In this document: positions 17,011 to 25,879 of the stretch, one piece after another
Layout of the letters: the number at the start of each line of letters is the position of its first letter
Position numbering within the stretch: the first letter of the stretch is position 1
NCBI RefSeq assembly: GCF_016401385.1
Contig: NZ_JAEACF010000001.1
Coordinates: forward strand, 2,542,001-2,606,000
Direction: 5' to 3'
From: Fictibacillus halophilus
Lineage (GTDB): Bacteria > Bacillota > Bacilli > Bacillales > Fictibacillaceae
DNA: 64,000 bases
Translations under genes and position numbers: made by a program
Notes under the pieces: generated by a model
Told to the model about the DNA's origin: nothing
Seen by the model: the letters and a program-made list of their open reading frames with translations, nothing else
Databases searched by the model: none

Positions 17011-18009
17011 TCATATAGAACGTACGTGTTCACCTACTAACTCGTATGACTTCAATCGGTCATCATAAGAGTGAGTAATCGTCACAATCATCATTTCATC
17101 TGCTTGATACATTTCTTGAAGCCTATATAGTTCTCTCTTTACCTCTTGTGGGTTGCCGATAATCATTTTTCTTTTTGCTTCATGTATGAATTGTTCCCGT
17201 TCTTCGATTGAAAAACACTGGTGAGCTTCTTCAATAGTTGGAACGCCACGTCCTTCGCCAGAAGCATTCTGTTTTCTCCATAAAATTCCTGGTAATGCAA
17301 GTTCCTCAGCACGTTCTGTTGTTTCTGCACAGATCACAGACACAGCAACAATCGTTTTTGCTGTTTTTAATGATGAGTTCGGTTGAAAGACTTTTTGATA
17401 CGATCTTACAATTTCGGATCCTGGTTTATCACTCATAAAATGACCGAACGCATAAGCTATTCCAAATTCTGCAGCTAAATCAGCACTTTTTTGGCTTGTT
17501 CCAAGAATCCATGGAACGGGCGAAATCTCGGGGACTGGAGCGGCCTGAATCTTAGAAAACATATCGTCTTTTGGAAAGTCGTTACGCAGAAAGTGCAGCA
17601 GTTGTTTGATCGATTGGGGAACTTTTCGAACATTCTCCAAAAAATTTTCCGAAAGAGCGATCGACGCCTCTGCCGACCCTCCAGGAGCACGACCGATACC
17701 AAGATCGATCCTTCCAGGAAAAAGTGTAGCGAGCATGTTATAGGTTTCCGCAACTCTGTAAGGTTTATAATGCGGTAAAAGCACAGCTCCTGCGCCGAGT
17801 CGAATCTTTTTTGTGTTTGCCCCAATATAGCTCAGCATCACTTCTGGTGCTGAGCAAGATAAGCCGCTAAAGTTATGGTGTTCCGCGATCCAATAGCGTT
17901 TATAGCCTAGCTTTTCTCCCTCTCGTGCAAGTTCCATTGAAGCTTGAAGAGCTTCTTGCGCACTCTTACCGGATGAGATTGGGGATTGATCGAGTATGCT
18001 TAATTTCAT
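17011..18009 (-). CDS. LLM class flavin-dependent oxidoreductase, paralogue
   Basis: 332 residues with the same signatures as the neighbour: YKRYWIAEHHNFSG, IRLGAGAVLLPHYKPYRVAE and PGRIDLGIGRAPGGS. The N-terminal MKLSILDQSPISSG is typical of YwcH-type members. Strong GGAGG ribosome binding site before ATG. The two genes probably arose by an old duplication, judging by the identical motif order but clear divergence. The substrate is not predictable. Confidence 0.9.
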   Translation of the reverse strand: MKLSILDQSPISSGKSAQEALQASMELAREGEKLGYKRYWIAEHHNFSGLSCSAPEVMLSYIGANTKKIRLGAGAVLLPHYKPYRVAETYNMLATLFPGRIDLGIGRAPGGSAEASIALSENFLENVRKVPQSIKQLLHFLRNDFPKDDMFSKIQAAPVPEISPVPWILGTSQKSADLAAEFGIAYAFGHFMSDKPGSEIVRSYQKVFQPNSSLKTAKTIVAVSVICAETTERAEELALPGILWRKQNASGEGRGVPTIEEAHQCFSIEEREQFIHEAKRKMIIGNPQEVKRELYRLQEMYQADEMMIVTITHSYDDRLKSYELVGEHVRSI

Positions 18010-18084
18010 CTCGTGCCTCCTCCCTTATATTCTTGTATTTTACTCCAAGTCTTACTCTCTTTACTTTTTTGAGGATTATCATAT

Positions 18085-18111
18085 AAAAAAAGAACCCCGC
18101 TTGAGGTTCCT
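18085..18111 (-). terminator. Terminator of the EAL-HDOD gene
   Basis: On the minus strand, GGAACC-TCAAGC-GGGGTTC followed by TTTTTTT. Confidence 0.8.
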
Positions 18112-18125
18112 TTCATCTGAATGAG

Positions 18126-19349
18126 CTAGACTTTTATTTCTGTATCCGCCTTTACAAACTGATCAGCAGATAAAGTACTTGCTCGGTAATGCGTATAGAG
18201 TTCCGCTTCTGACAAATTGAGCGAGCGGCATATCGACTGGATTTCCAGCCATGAACCTCTCTCCAAACCTTGTATGATTTTTAATGCGAGATTATAGGAA
18301 TCTATGTTTCCTAAAAGAGCTTCAGCCAGCTCATTCGTTATCGGAAGGTCAGCAATCACGTCTCTCATGTTTTTACTCAGCAGCGTGTCGATAAGAGAGA
18401 ACATGCCAAACATGTAGAGATGATTTTTTGACACACCTACTGATTTCGCGATGCGTTCAAAGAAAAAGGCACGAGTAAGACTCATCTTTACAATTTCCAG
18501 TTGAGTATCAACTCTGTTCAAACTCGACATCATCAAAATCATGACGAGCTTTTTGATTTCATACAGTCCTACTAGGACGACAGCTTGTTTTATCGTTGTA
18601 ATCTTACTTTTAAAGAAGTAGGTACCAGAATTCATCACTTTCAAAAGCTTATAAGAAAGCGAGAGATCTCGTTGAATTAAGCTGCTGATCTCATGAATGT
18701 CTGGCTCTGAACCATTCAGTTTTTCTAATAGCAGAAGATAGTTTGTCGGAATAGGAGCGATATCTTTTCCCTGCAATACGACTGGTCTGCTGAAGAAGTA
18801 GCCTTGAAAGTATTCAAATCCTAGCTCTTTTGCTTGTTCAAACTGCTCACGTGTTTCTATCTTTTCTGCTAGAAATGTAATCTGCTCGCGGTACGTTTCA
18901 ATCATGATCTTCATCTCTTGGACGTCCATTAATAAGTAGTCCACTTTAATGATATCGATATAAGGCAGTACTCTATCTAAGTTGCGGTTTACCGAAACAT
19001 CATCAAGCGCAATAATATAACCTTTATTCTTTAACTCTTTACAGACCTCAAGCACTTCGTCCGTTAAACGAACATCCTCTAAGATTTCAACGACGATATA
19101 TTGAGGAGAAATATACGTAGGAATCCGATTTAATAACAGATTTTCCGTAAAGTTTATAAAACATTTCTTGCGTTCTCCAACTTCTTTGATCCCGATTCCA
19201 GCAAAGCTGTTCACCATAACATCGATTGTAGCACTATCATGGTCCAATCCATCATATCTATTGTTCTCACTGTTTCTATATAAAAGTTCATAAGCGACAA
19301 CGTTCTCATCTTTGTCTAAGATCGGTTGTCTGCCAATAAAAATATCCAT
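18126..19349 (-). CDS. EAL-HDOD signalling protein (YuxH-like)
   Basis: 407 residues: an EAL-type domain (about 1-200, starting MDIFIGRQPILD and reading YELLYRN where active phosphodiesterases have EALxR) and an HDOD domain (about 210-400). Substitutions in the EAL signature, as in YuxH, suggest that catalytic c-di-GMP hydrolysis is weak or lost and that it is a regulatory protein. The start is the ATG at 19349 behind GGGGAT; an upstream ATG four codons earlier overlaps that site. Confidence 0.88.
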   Translation of the reverse strand: MDIFIGRQPILDKDENVVAYELLYRNSENNRYDGLDHDSATIDVMVNSFAGIGIKEVGERKKCFINFTENLLLNRIPTYISPQYIVVEILEDVRLTDEVLEVCKELKNKGYIIALDDVSVNRNLDRVLPYIDIIKVDYLLMDVQEMKIMIETYREQITFLAEKIETREQFEQAKELGFEYFQGYFFSRPVVLQGKDIAPIPTNYLLLLEKLNGSEPDIHEISSLIQRDLSLSYKLLKVMNSGTYFFKSKITTIKQAVVLVGLYEIKKLVMILMMSSLNRVDTQLEIVKMSLTRAFFFERIAKSVGVSKNHLYMFGMFSLIDTLLSKNMRDVIADLPITNELAEALLGNIDSYNLALKIIQGLERGSWLEIQSICRSLNLSEAELYTHYRASTLSADQFVKADTEIKV

Positions 19350-19491
19350 CTCTATCCCCATTCACACTCATTCATCTTTTTCCTTTATATAGACATCAAA
19401 CCATAAATTGTAAACAAGTACAATACGTGTTTTGGTGTTAAATGCTTCCAAATACTTTTTGTGTATACTTTTGTCGAACCTGTAAGTTCAT

Positions 19492-19517
19492 GTTTCAACT
19501 CAATAGTCAGTGGGAAC
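19492..19517 (+). promoter_or_regulatory. SigB-type general stress promoter
   Basis: GTTTCA, a 14-bp spacer and GGGAAC match the SigB consensus (GTTTAA-N12-15-GGGWAW) in register. It lies about 40 bp upstream of a YflT/GsiB-like stress gene followed by csbD, both classic SigB-regulon families. Confidence 0.7.
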
Positions 19518-19556
19518 ACAAACTACGTACTAATCTTCTACAAAGGGAGGAAATCG

Positions 19557-20084
19557 ATGGATACTCATGGTAAAGTGGTTGGCGTTTTCCGTACAGAAGA
19601 TGATGCGATTGATGCAATTAAAGAGCTGAGAGATCAAGGTTATAGTGACAACGAAATTTCAGTGATCGCAAAAGACAAAAAAGAAGTAAAACACATTCAT
19701 GAAGAAACTGGCTCAAAAGCTCCTGAAGGGGCTGCCACGGGAATGGCCACAGGTGGCATTCTTGGTGGACTTGGTGGTCTATTACTAGGTGCGGGCGCAC
19801 TCGCTATTCCAGGAATCGGCCCGATCGTAGCAGCAGGTCCTATTGCAGCAGCCCTGGGCGGTGCAGCAGTTGGTGCGGGTGCAGGAGGAATTGTTGGTGC
19901 TCTTGTAGGATTAGGCATACCTGAAAATGAAGCGAAAGAATACGAACAATCTGTTGAAGCTGGGGACATTCTCGTTCTTGTTGATGCGAACGAAGTAAGC
20001 CGACATAGACAAGCTAATGATACATTCCGTACGTACCGTTCCACAAACGCACATCGTTATGAAGATTCATATTCCAACAAATAG
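19557..20084 (+). CDS. General stress protein 17M-like (YflT family)
   Basis: 175 residues. The N-terminal YflT domain (about 1-60; GVFRTEDDAIDAIKELRDQG) folds like a small alpha/beta stress domain. A long Gly/Ala-rich hydrophobic segment with glycine-zipper character follows (about 62-125), then a C-terminal ferredoxin-like half. The zipper suggests membrane association. The ATG at 19557 follows GGGAGG; an earlier in-frame start at 19461 is upstream of the promoter and not used. It heads an operon with csbD under a SigB-type promoter. The molecular function of the family is unknown. Confidence 0.88.
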   Translation: MDTHGKVVGVFRTEDDAIDAIKELRDQGYSDNEISVIAKDKKEVKHIHEETGSKAPEGAATGMATGGILGGLGGLLLGAGALAIPGIGPIVAAGPIAAALGGAAVGAGAGGIVGALVGLGIPENEAKEYEQSVEAGDILVLVDANEVSRHRQANDTFRTYRSTNAHRYEDSYSNK

Positions 20085-20104
20085 TAAAAGGAGGAGGATT
20101 CAAT

Positions 20105-20311
20105 ATGAAAAACGATACAATGGAAGGCAAATGGAAACAGTTAAAAGGTGAAGCGAAGAAACAATGGGGCAACCTCACAGATGATGATTACGATCAAGCA
20201 CAGGGTGACCGTGAGAAAATGATCGGAAAGATTCAGGAAAGACACGGAAGAAAACGAGAAGAAGCTGAGCGTGAATACGACGATTGGTATAGCAGAATGG
20301 AGCAATATTAA
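20105..20311 (+). CDS. csbD: CsbD family stress protein
   Basis: 68 residues, highly charged, with the family pattern MEGKWKQLKGEAKKQWGNLT near the N-terminus. CsbD proteins are SigB-controlled in B. subtilis; their activity is not established. It lies 20 bp after the YflT gene with an AAAGGAGGAGG ribosome binding site, so the pair is an operon ending at 20320-20358. Confidence 0.92.
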   Translation: MKNDTMEGKWKQLKGEAKKQWGNLTDDDYDQAQGDREKMIGKIQERHGRKREEAEREYDDWYSRMEQY

Positions 20312-20319
20312 AAATAGTA

Positions 20320-20358
20320 GAAACCCCACTAAGTCACGACTTAGTGGGGTTTGTTTTG
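20320..20358 (+). terminator. Terminator after csbD
   Basis: AAACCCCACTAAGT-CACG-ACTTAGTGGGGTTT followed by GTTTTG, a 14-bp stem. It may also act for the convergent gene ending at 20364. Confidence 0.85.
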
Positions 20359-20363
20359 TAGCG

Positions 20364-21794
20364 TTATTTAATAAGAAAGGATTGTAAGTTCATCTTGTTC
20401 ACATTTGGATCCGCTTTTTTCTGTAAAACTTTTAATCCTTGCCCCATATCAGAAGCTAATATATAGTTTCGATCTACGAAAACACCCCATACGTTTGCTT
20501 TGTCAGATACATATGATCCTACTTCCACCGGATTTGCTGGATCCGTAAGGTCAACCATACGGATGCCATCAGAATAATGAGAAAGGTAGAGCGTATTTCC
20601 TCTTACTTTTGGATCATGCACCGTATATGTTCCTGGCTTGCGCTCTCCTGCTTTAATCTGCACCATCGAGTTTAACGTTCTAAACGTACTTAATAAAACA
20701 GGATTACTTTTATCTTTTATGTCGTATACACGAACATATCCCCAGCCTCTTTCAAATCCTGGGTCATGAGGATCAGGATTAAAAATTTCTCGCGTTTCAA
20801 TCAAAATGTTTCCACCATGAGCTAACGCCGCCGAATGCGCTGCTCCTTGAACATCACGTTCAAATTTTGTCCTTCCAACAAACTTTGGATTTGCAGGATC
20901 TTCAATATTTAAAATGATTGTTCCAAGATCCCAATAGGAGAGGTATGCATATTTACCTGTTTCATCCGTGATGACACTATGTAAAAATGCCGTGCGCTGT
21001 GCGCCTGTCTCGTCTTCATATTGATAATCACCATTAAAACTACCGCCAACTTCAGTTGGATCCCAGTTTGAGAGTTCCTCCGGTTTTCTAGGGTTTGTTA
21101 CATCTACGATTGAAAAGTCATGAACATCGACCCCTTTGTCCTTATAGCGATGAGCTTGATAATTAGTAGCTAAAAGTAAGACTTTGTTGTTCTGTTCTGT
21201 CAGCCAATGTTCATGCGTCCCGGTAGGAAGATTAGAAGGTGTTTTCCAAAACCCTAGCTTTTTTGGCTCTTTAGGGTTGGTAACATCGTATAACACCACA
21301 CCACCATTTTCAGATGTTTCTCCTTCATAGCCATATCGCTCTTTATCAACGCGCTGAACACTCACAGCCGCTAAGTCTCCTTTAAATGACGGAGTACTTA
21401 CTGATTGAACGATTACCTTTTCCTGCCATGTTCCAGGTATATCATTCGCAAGAACAGCAACTTCTTTAGGATTGGCAGGATCTTTCATATCAAAAATCCT
21501 TACTCCCTCATTTGTCATCTGACCACGGTGTGTACCAAGATATGCATACCCTTTGTACGCATATACATCTGCGGTTGTAGCAGGTTTTCCTTTTATGTCT
21601 TTTAGGGGTACAGCAGCCACTTCTTTAAGATGTTCAAAGTTTTTAGATCCTTCTACTTTTGGAATTCCACCAAACGTAGATTCTCCAGCTTCAATGTAGC
21701 TTTTTTGTCCGTTTTCGCAAGCTAAAGCAATTCCTCCACCTGCTAAAGAAAGTGCAAGTGTACTTAATAAAATTTTTGATGCAAATTTGTTCAT
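20364..21794 (-). CDS. Secreted LVIVD-repeat beta-propeller protein
   Basis: 476 residues with a signal peptide (about 1-25, ending ALAC; the Cys could also be lipidated). The mature part has repeated blades in which NPKEVAVL, NPKEPKKLGF, NPRKPEELSN, NPKFVGRTKF, NPVLLSTFR and NPVEVGSYV follow a D(L/V/I)xDPANP-type turn, the LVIVD pattern of exported beta-propellers. Such proteins are thought to act in adhesion or extracellular binding. Monocistronic; the role here is unknown. Confidence 0.85.
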   Translation of the reverse strand: MNKFASKILLSTLALSLAGGGIALACENGQKSYIEAGESTFGGIPKVEGSKNFEHLKEVAAVPLKDIKGKPATTADVYAYKGYAYLGTHRGQMTNEGVRIFDMKDPANPKEVAVLANDIPGTWQEKVIVQSVSTPSFKGDLAAVSVQRVDKERYGYEGETSENGGVVLYDVTNPKEPKKLGFWKTPSNLPTGTHEHWLTEQNNKVLLLATNYQAHRYKDKGVDVHDFSIVDVTNPRKPEELSNWDPTEVGGSFNGDYQYEDETGAQRTAFLHSVITDETGKYAYLSYWDLGTIILNIEDPANPKFVGRTKFERDVQGAAHSAALAHGGNILIETREIFNPDPHDPGFERGWGYVRVYDIKDKSNPVLLSTFRTLNSMVQIKAGERKPGTYTVHDPKVRGNTLYLSHYSDGIRMVDLTDPANPVEVGSYVSDKANVWGVFVDRNYILASDMGQGLKVLQKKADPNVNKMNLQSFLIK

Positions 21795-21946
21795 ATCCCC
21801 TTAGCCACCTCCATCTTAATAGTTCCTACAATAAAGGAGTTAATCACAAGAAAGAAGTGGAAAATAGACTAAATATTCCACATATAACGTGTGAGAATTT
21901 GCGTACTTTTGTCGTTTAACAACGGGACTATCATCCTGTTAAACAT

Positions 21947-21995
21947 AAAGAAAACCCTGAACTCATTGGAACTTATATCGTCCAAGGTTCAGGGT
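21947..21995 (-). terminator. Terminator of uppP
   Basis: On the minus strand, ACCCTGAACCTTGG pairs with CCAATGAGTTCAGGGT (with an internal loop) and is followed by TTTTCTTTATG. Confidence 0.75.
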
Positions 21996-22000
21996 CAAAT

Positions 22001-22837
22001 TTACATGATAACAAAAAAGATAACAGCTACTAGCACTAAACGATAAATCGCAAATGGCGTTAGCTTAACTTTTTCAATAACGTTTAAGAAGAAACGGATG
22101 GATAACATGGCGAATACAAATGCACTGATGAATCCAACCACAAAGAATGGCATAGCGTCCATACTAAAATATTCTAAGTTCTTTAACAGGGAGATTCCAC
22201 TCGCACCTGCCATGATCGGAACAGCCATAATGAATGTAAAGTCAGCTGCAGCACGGTGACTAAGCCCTAGAAGGACACCACCTGAAATCGTAGCACCAGA
22301 ACGTGAAAATCCTGGCCACAGGGATAAACACTGAATCAATCCGATCGAGAATGCTTGCTTGTACGTAATCTTATCTACTGTATCAATGACAGGGTTTTGA
22401 TTTTTAGCAGCAAATCGATCGGCAAAAATCATGAGAAACGCACCAATCGCGAGTCCAATAAGCACTGTATTCGTCGTGAAAAGGTACTCGTCGATATAAT
22501 CTTCGAACAACAATCCAAGAACACCTGCCGGCAAGAGCCCTACGATGACTTGTGTTAATTTTAAACGGCTCCCCGTGATTTCATTTGTTGCTTTGTTTCT
22601 GCTAAATCCAAGCATGTCGATAAATCGCTGTCTGAAAACAACGACTACAGCTAAAATTGAACCAAGCTGTATGACAACTTTAAATGTATTGGCTGGATAC
22701 TTACCTAAAAAGTCTTGTGATCTTAACCACATGTCATCTACAAGAATCATATGTCCCGTTGATGATACAGGAGCAAACTCCGTCAAACCTTCTACTAACC
22801 CTAAAATTAGGGCTTTTAATAACAATAGGATGTCCAT
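22001..22837 (-). CDS. uppP: Undecaprenyl-diphosphatase
   Basis: Integral membrane phosphatase of 278 residues that recycles undecaprenyl pyrophosphate to the monophosphate for cell-wall synthesis; overexpression gives bacitracin resistance. The diagnostic motifs are present: LVEGLTEFAPVSSTGHMILV near residues 14-33 and SLWPGFSRSGATISGG near 160-175. About eight TM segments. ATG behind AAAGGAGAT. Monocistronic. Confidence 0.95.
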   Translation of the reverse strand: MDILLLLKALILGLVEGLTEFAPVSSTGHMILVDDMWLRSQDFLGKYPANTFKVVIQLGSILAVVVVFRQRFIDMLGFSRNKATNEITGSRLKLTQVIVGLLPAGVLGLLFEDYIDEYLFTTNTVLIGLAIGAFLMIFADRFAAKNQNPVIDTVDKITYKQAFSIGLIQCLSLWPGFSRSGATISGGVLLGLSHRAAADFTFIMAVPIMAGASGISLLKNLEYFSMDAMPFFVVGFISAFVFAMLSIRFFLNVIEKVKLTPFAIYRLVLVAVIFFVIM

Positions 22838-22950
22838 AAAAATAACTGATCTCCTTTAACAACTTATACTCTCATCTCTATATAATAGACGTTTTTCGAT
22901 GATTAGCAAAGAATGATGTAAAACTTTTTATAACACTGTAACATATTGCG

Positions 22951-22996
22951 AAAAAGTGAGAAACCCCGTCGGAATGAAATCCAACGAGGTTTTTTA
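22951..22996 (-). terminator. Terminator of the M42 peptidase gene
   Basis: On the minus strand, AAACCTCGTTGGA-TTTCA-TTCCGACGGGGTTT followed by CTCACTTTTT, just after the stop at 23001. Confidence 0.75.
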
Positions 22997-23000
22997 AAGT

Positions 23001-24065
23001 TTAATACTTTAAAAGCGAATGAAGTTTTTCTTTATCTAGAACCTTCACCAGCTCTACTAGAAGCTTTGCGCTATTTTCTAAGTCGCTCTTACTGACCATG
23101 GAAGTATGACTATGAATGTATCGGGCTGCAACTCCCACTACCAGACTTGGGATTCCTTTTTTGAAGAGATGGAACTTACCAGCATCCGTTCCTCCGCCAA
23201 GCATAACGTCTACTTGGTACGGTATGTTATGTTTCTCTGCAACCTCGATGATTAAGTCGCGAAAACCTGTATGTGGAATCATGGACGAATCGAGGAACGT
23301 GATGAGCGGCCCTTTTCCGAGCTTCGCTTTGTTTGGGTTCCCACCAGGACCATCTTCTGCAACTCCTACATCGAGTGCAATCGCCACGTCTGGCTCCATA
23401 ATCGCAGGTGCCGTAATCGCTCCCCTAAGCCCTACTTCTTCTTGAACGGTCGCACCACAATAGACGGTGTTTGGATGATTGATATTTTGTAACTGTTGCA
23501 GTACTTGTAATGCCGTGTAACAGCCTGCTCGATTGTCGAGTGCCTTGGCAAGAATCGTATCACCGTCAGGCATCAGTTCAAATGGGCATATCGGTAGAAT
23601 CGGATCTCCTACTCTAATCCCCCACTCCTTCACTTGGTCTTTATCTTTTGCACCAATATCTATAAACATCTCTTTCATCGGATAAACACGGTTTCGTTCA
23701 TCGGCTGTTAAGATATGAGGTGCTTTTGATCCAACGACGCCTGTGAACGTTTTACTTTTCGTCTGAACATGGACACGTTGCGCGAGTAGAACTTGTGACC
23801 ACCAGCCTCCTAATGGAACGAAGCGCAAATAACCTTGTTCTGTAATCTCACTGACCATGAAACCGACTTCGTCCATGTGACCTGCAAGAAGTATTTTAGG
23901 ACCGTCATTTGTAGATCCGTGTTTTTCACCGAATACACTCCCGATATGGTCGTTCATGAGCGTAGCACCCGTTTTACTGATCTCACGCTTCATGATCTCT
24001 CGAATTGCTTTTTCAAAACCAGGAGCACCATTTGTTTCTGTTAACTCTTTTAATAAGTCCATCAT
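23001..24065 (-). CDS. M42 family metallo-aminopeptidase
   Basis: 354-residue cytosolic peptidase forming large TET-like or tetrahedral particles in relatives. Metal ligands and catalytic residues appear in order: LLAGHMDEVGFM (His), KALDNRAGCYTAL (Asp), VQEEVGLRGA (Glu-Glu), IALDVGVAED (Asp) and RYIHSHTSMV (His). It resembles the YsdC/YtoP/FrvX group. It probably trims peptides for amino-acid recovery. Two ATG codons stand in tandem; the first is used here. Confidence 0.93.
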   Translation of the reverse strand: MMDLLKELTETNGAPGFEKAIREIMKREISKTGATLMNDHIGSVFGEKHGSTNDGPKILLAGHMDEVGFMVSEITEQGYLRFVPLGGWWSQVLLAQRVHVQTKSKTFTGVVGSKAPHILTADERNRVYPMKEMFIDIGAKDKDQVKEWGIRVGDPILPICPFELMPDGDTILAKALDNRAGCYTALQVLQQLQNINHPNTVYCGATVQEEVGLRGAITAPAIMEPDVAIALDVGVAEDGPGGNPNKAKLGKGPLITFLDSSMIPHTGFRDLIIEVAEKHNIPYQVDVMLGGGTDAGKFHLFKKGIPSLVVGVAARYIHSHTSMVSKSDLENSAKLLVELVKVLDKEKLHSLLKY

Positions 24066-24139
24066 TTTTCACCTTCCTATTTTATAGGATGGGGAAAATA
24101 TACGGTTTGAATACGTTCTTTTTCAGAAGGAGAATAAAA

Positions 24140-25120
24140 TTATTCAAAATCGAAGTTCAAGACGTATTTTCTACCTTTATTGGTTCCAATCGTTTTAAAA
24201 CGTAGTGAGTTTAAAAGGTGTTTCGTGATATGTGGTGAGTTGATATGGAGGAAATCATTCATTTGCCGATTACTGATCGTGTTATTAATCAAAAGATAAT
24301 AATCACGTAAGCCTTGTAGATGAGCATTTTTAGAAGTTGCCATACATCTATTACATACCCATGTACCATATGTTCTGTGCATACTAAACAATTTACAGTT
24401 TGTACACTGTAATCCTTTTATTAAATCACTTTCCGGGATGTAAAAACGTTGAAGGATATTGAATTCGAGTGGAGTGTCCTTTAACAGAAGTTGGTTAGAG
24501 AGGGTACAATGACATTCATCAGTAAGGAGATGAGTTGTGTGTCTTTCCTCAAGTTCTTTTATTTTTTCAGGCAAAACATAGTAGGGTAATACGAACTGCG
24601 AGAGGTTTTGAGATTTTTCTTTTTCAGTAGACTTGATTACAGATTTATCATTTCCGATGATTACAAGCGGCTCAATAGGAATCGAGGGGAACTTTTGAAG
24701 CTTAAGCCACTTTTGAAGTTGCTCCACTTGTCTATTTACTTGGACAACTGGGCTGCTGAATGCTGTTTCATCCTTATTGTCATTGATCCTTATTAACTGA
24801 TTGAAAATAGAGTCAAAAATAAGTGTTCCAGTTATGTTTTTCACTTCGATGATAATTATGAGATTTGAGGATAACAGAAGGCAATCAATCTGGAAGTAAT
24901 GTGAACCATCATAAAGACGAAGGTCATGAAGGATATGGTATTTTTGTTCGGGTAAAAAACTTAGTGGAAAATCTAATGAACGCTCACCACGATATCCAGC
25001 CAAACTTTTTGCATATGTTTCAGAAGCAATTTGTCTTTTTGGATGTTCAAGATCAAGTCGTCTAAATAGTGCCTCAAACTTGTATAATTTAATTGGCTTT
25101 GTTCGTTTTTTGATGATCAA
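24140..25120 (-). CDS. NERD domain protein (nuclease-related domain)
   Basis: 326 residues. The N-terminal half has the NERD fold: GYRGERSLDF, the core DGSHYFQIDCLLLSSNLIII and EVKN, with the D...ExK pattern shared with restriction-like nucleases. The C-terminal half has a Cys4 motif (CTNCKLFSMHRTYGTWVCNRC, residues quoted discontinuously as CTNC and CNRC) and a helical tail. Function is unproven: it could be a DNA-processing or defence factor. It lies directly downstream of the ssrA terminator. Its product is less conserved than the surrounding backbone. Confidence 0.85.
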   Translation of the reverse strand: MIIKKRTKPIKLYKFEALFRRLDLEHPKRQIASETYAKSLAGYRGERSLDFPLSFLPEQKYHILHDLRLYDGSHYFQIDCLLLSSNLIIIIEVKNITGTLIFDSIFNQLIRINDNKDETAFSSPVVQVNRQVEQLQKWLKLQKFPSIPIEPLVIIGNDKSVIKSTEKEKSQNLSQFVLPYYVLPEKIKELEERHTTHLLTDECHCTLSNQLLLKDTPLEFNILQRFYIPESDLIKGLQCTNCKLFSMHRTYGTWVCNRCMATSKNAHLQGLRDYYLLINNTISNRQMNDFLHINSPHITKHLLNSLRFKTIGTNKGRKYVLNFDFE

Positions 25121-25191
25121 AGTCTAACTCCTTTCATGATTATATTGTTAATAATTCTTTTGTATGGGTGCAAATCCTGTTAGGAAAACAG

Positions 25192-25300
25192 ATATCAGCA
25201 ACTTTTTTGTTATATCGGCGAAAATGAGTATTTTATCGGCAACTTTCGAATTATATCGGCAAGAATTTAAATATATCGGCGAAAATCAAAATATATCGAC
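25192..25300. repeat. Array of six ATATCGGC motifs with ~20-bp period
   Basis: Copies of ATATCGGC (with single-base variants) start at 25192, 25212, 25233, 25253, 25273 and 25293. The segments between them are AT-rich and only partly similar, several containing AAAAT or AACTTT. It lies between the NERD gene start and the ssrA terminator. No coding potential. Confidence 0.8.
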
Positions 25301-25321
25301 ATTTGCACAAATTCAGCATAC

Positions 25322-25350
25322 AAAAAAGGACTCACCTTGGGGCGAGTCCT
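25322..25350 (-). terminator. Terminator of ssrA
   Basis: On the minus strand, GGACTCGCCCC-AAGGTGAGTCC followed by TTTTTT, 17 bp beyond the CCA end of the tmRNA. Confidence 0.85.
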
Positions 25351-25383
25351 GTTATCCACCTATGTATGGTGGAGACGGTGGGA

Positions 25384-25659
25384 CATGTTATTCCATGCTT
25401 TCGTCATGGCACTGACTATATCTTGAACCTGAAGAATCAGGTTCTTCGGCGTATTATACGAAACATAAATTTACTTGTGTCCAAGCAGAATTTCGTATCC
25501 TAGTACTACCAAGAATGGCAGCCTATAAGTCGATACACGGCTGTTGGATTGCTCCACATACCGCTCGGCATTGCCTTGCAACGAAGAACAGTTGGTTAGG
25601 TTTCACCGATAAAGCCGAATTATCACTTATGTGTTACCACATAAGGCGACTAATTATTA
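25384..25659 (-). ncRNA. Group I self-splicing intron in the tmRNA T-loop (276 nt, no ORF)
   Basis: It interrupts the T-loop after TTCGAT. P1 is perfect: exon CGAU plus intron UAA pair with UUAGUCG (25653-25647), placing the splice-site U (25660) against G25650 as a U.G wobble. The last intron base is G (25384), as required. P2 is the hairpin TTATGTG-GTAA-CACATAA (25627-25644). P4 can form from TTCGGC with GCCGAG. The P7 5' strand is CGACTTATA (25532-25524) and the 3' strand lies in AAGATATAGTC (25424-25414), the classic S element. P8 is GAACCTGA-TTCT-TCAGGTTC (25444-25425). An additional ATACGAAA/TTTCGTAT stem suggests P7.1-type extensions of subgroup IA. No homing endonuclease is encoded. 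Confidence 0.9.
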
Positions 25660-25879
25660 ATCGAACCCACGTCCAAAGATATTGGCACTTAAGCTTCTAC
25701 GAGTGTAGTCGGTTTATTCGCGTTTCGCGGATCCGTCTGCCAGCCGACAGGCGCCTGGACCGCTAGCCTGATTATTCTCTTCCTTCGTCCTCAGGCGGAG
25801 GACAACCGGCGTAGCCCACTAAGAGTGAGTCCCTTACCCTACCACATGGGCGATGGAGGGAGGAACAGCTAAAGTGCTA

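Noticed and set aside
25192-25300. CRISPR-like or phage attachment structure
   Set aside because: The 8-bp motif is too short and the intervening segments are only ~12 bp; no integrase nearby.
25384-25659. Explanation of the tmRNA gap as a two-piece (permuted) tmRNA
   Set aside because: Both ends are in the standard order, the CCA end is at the 3' terminus, and the insert has group I core elements.
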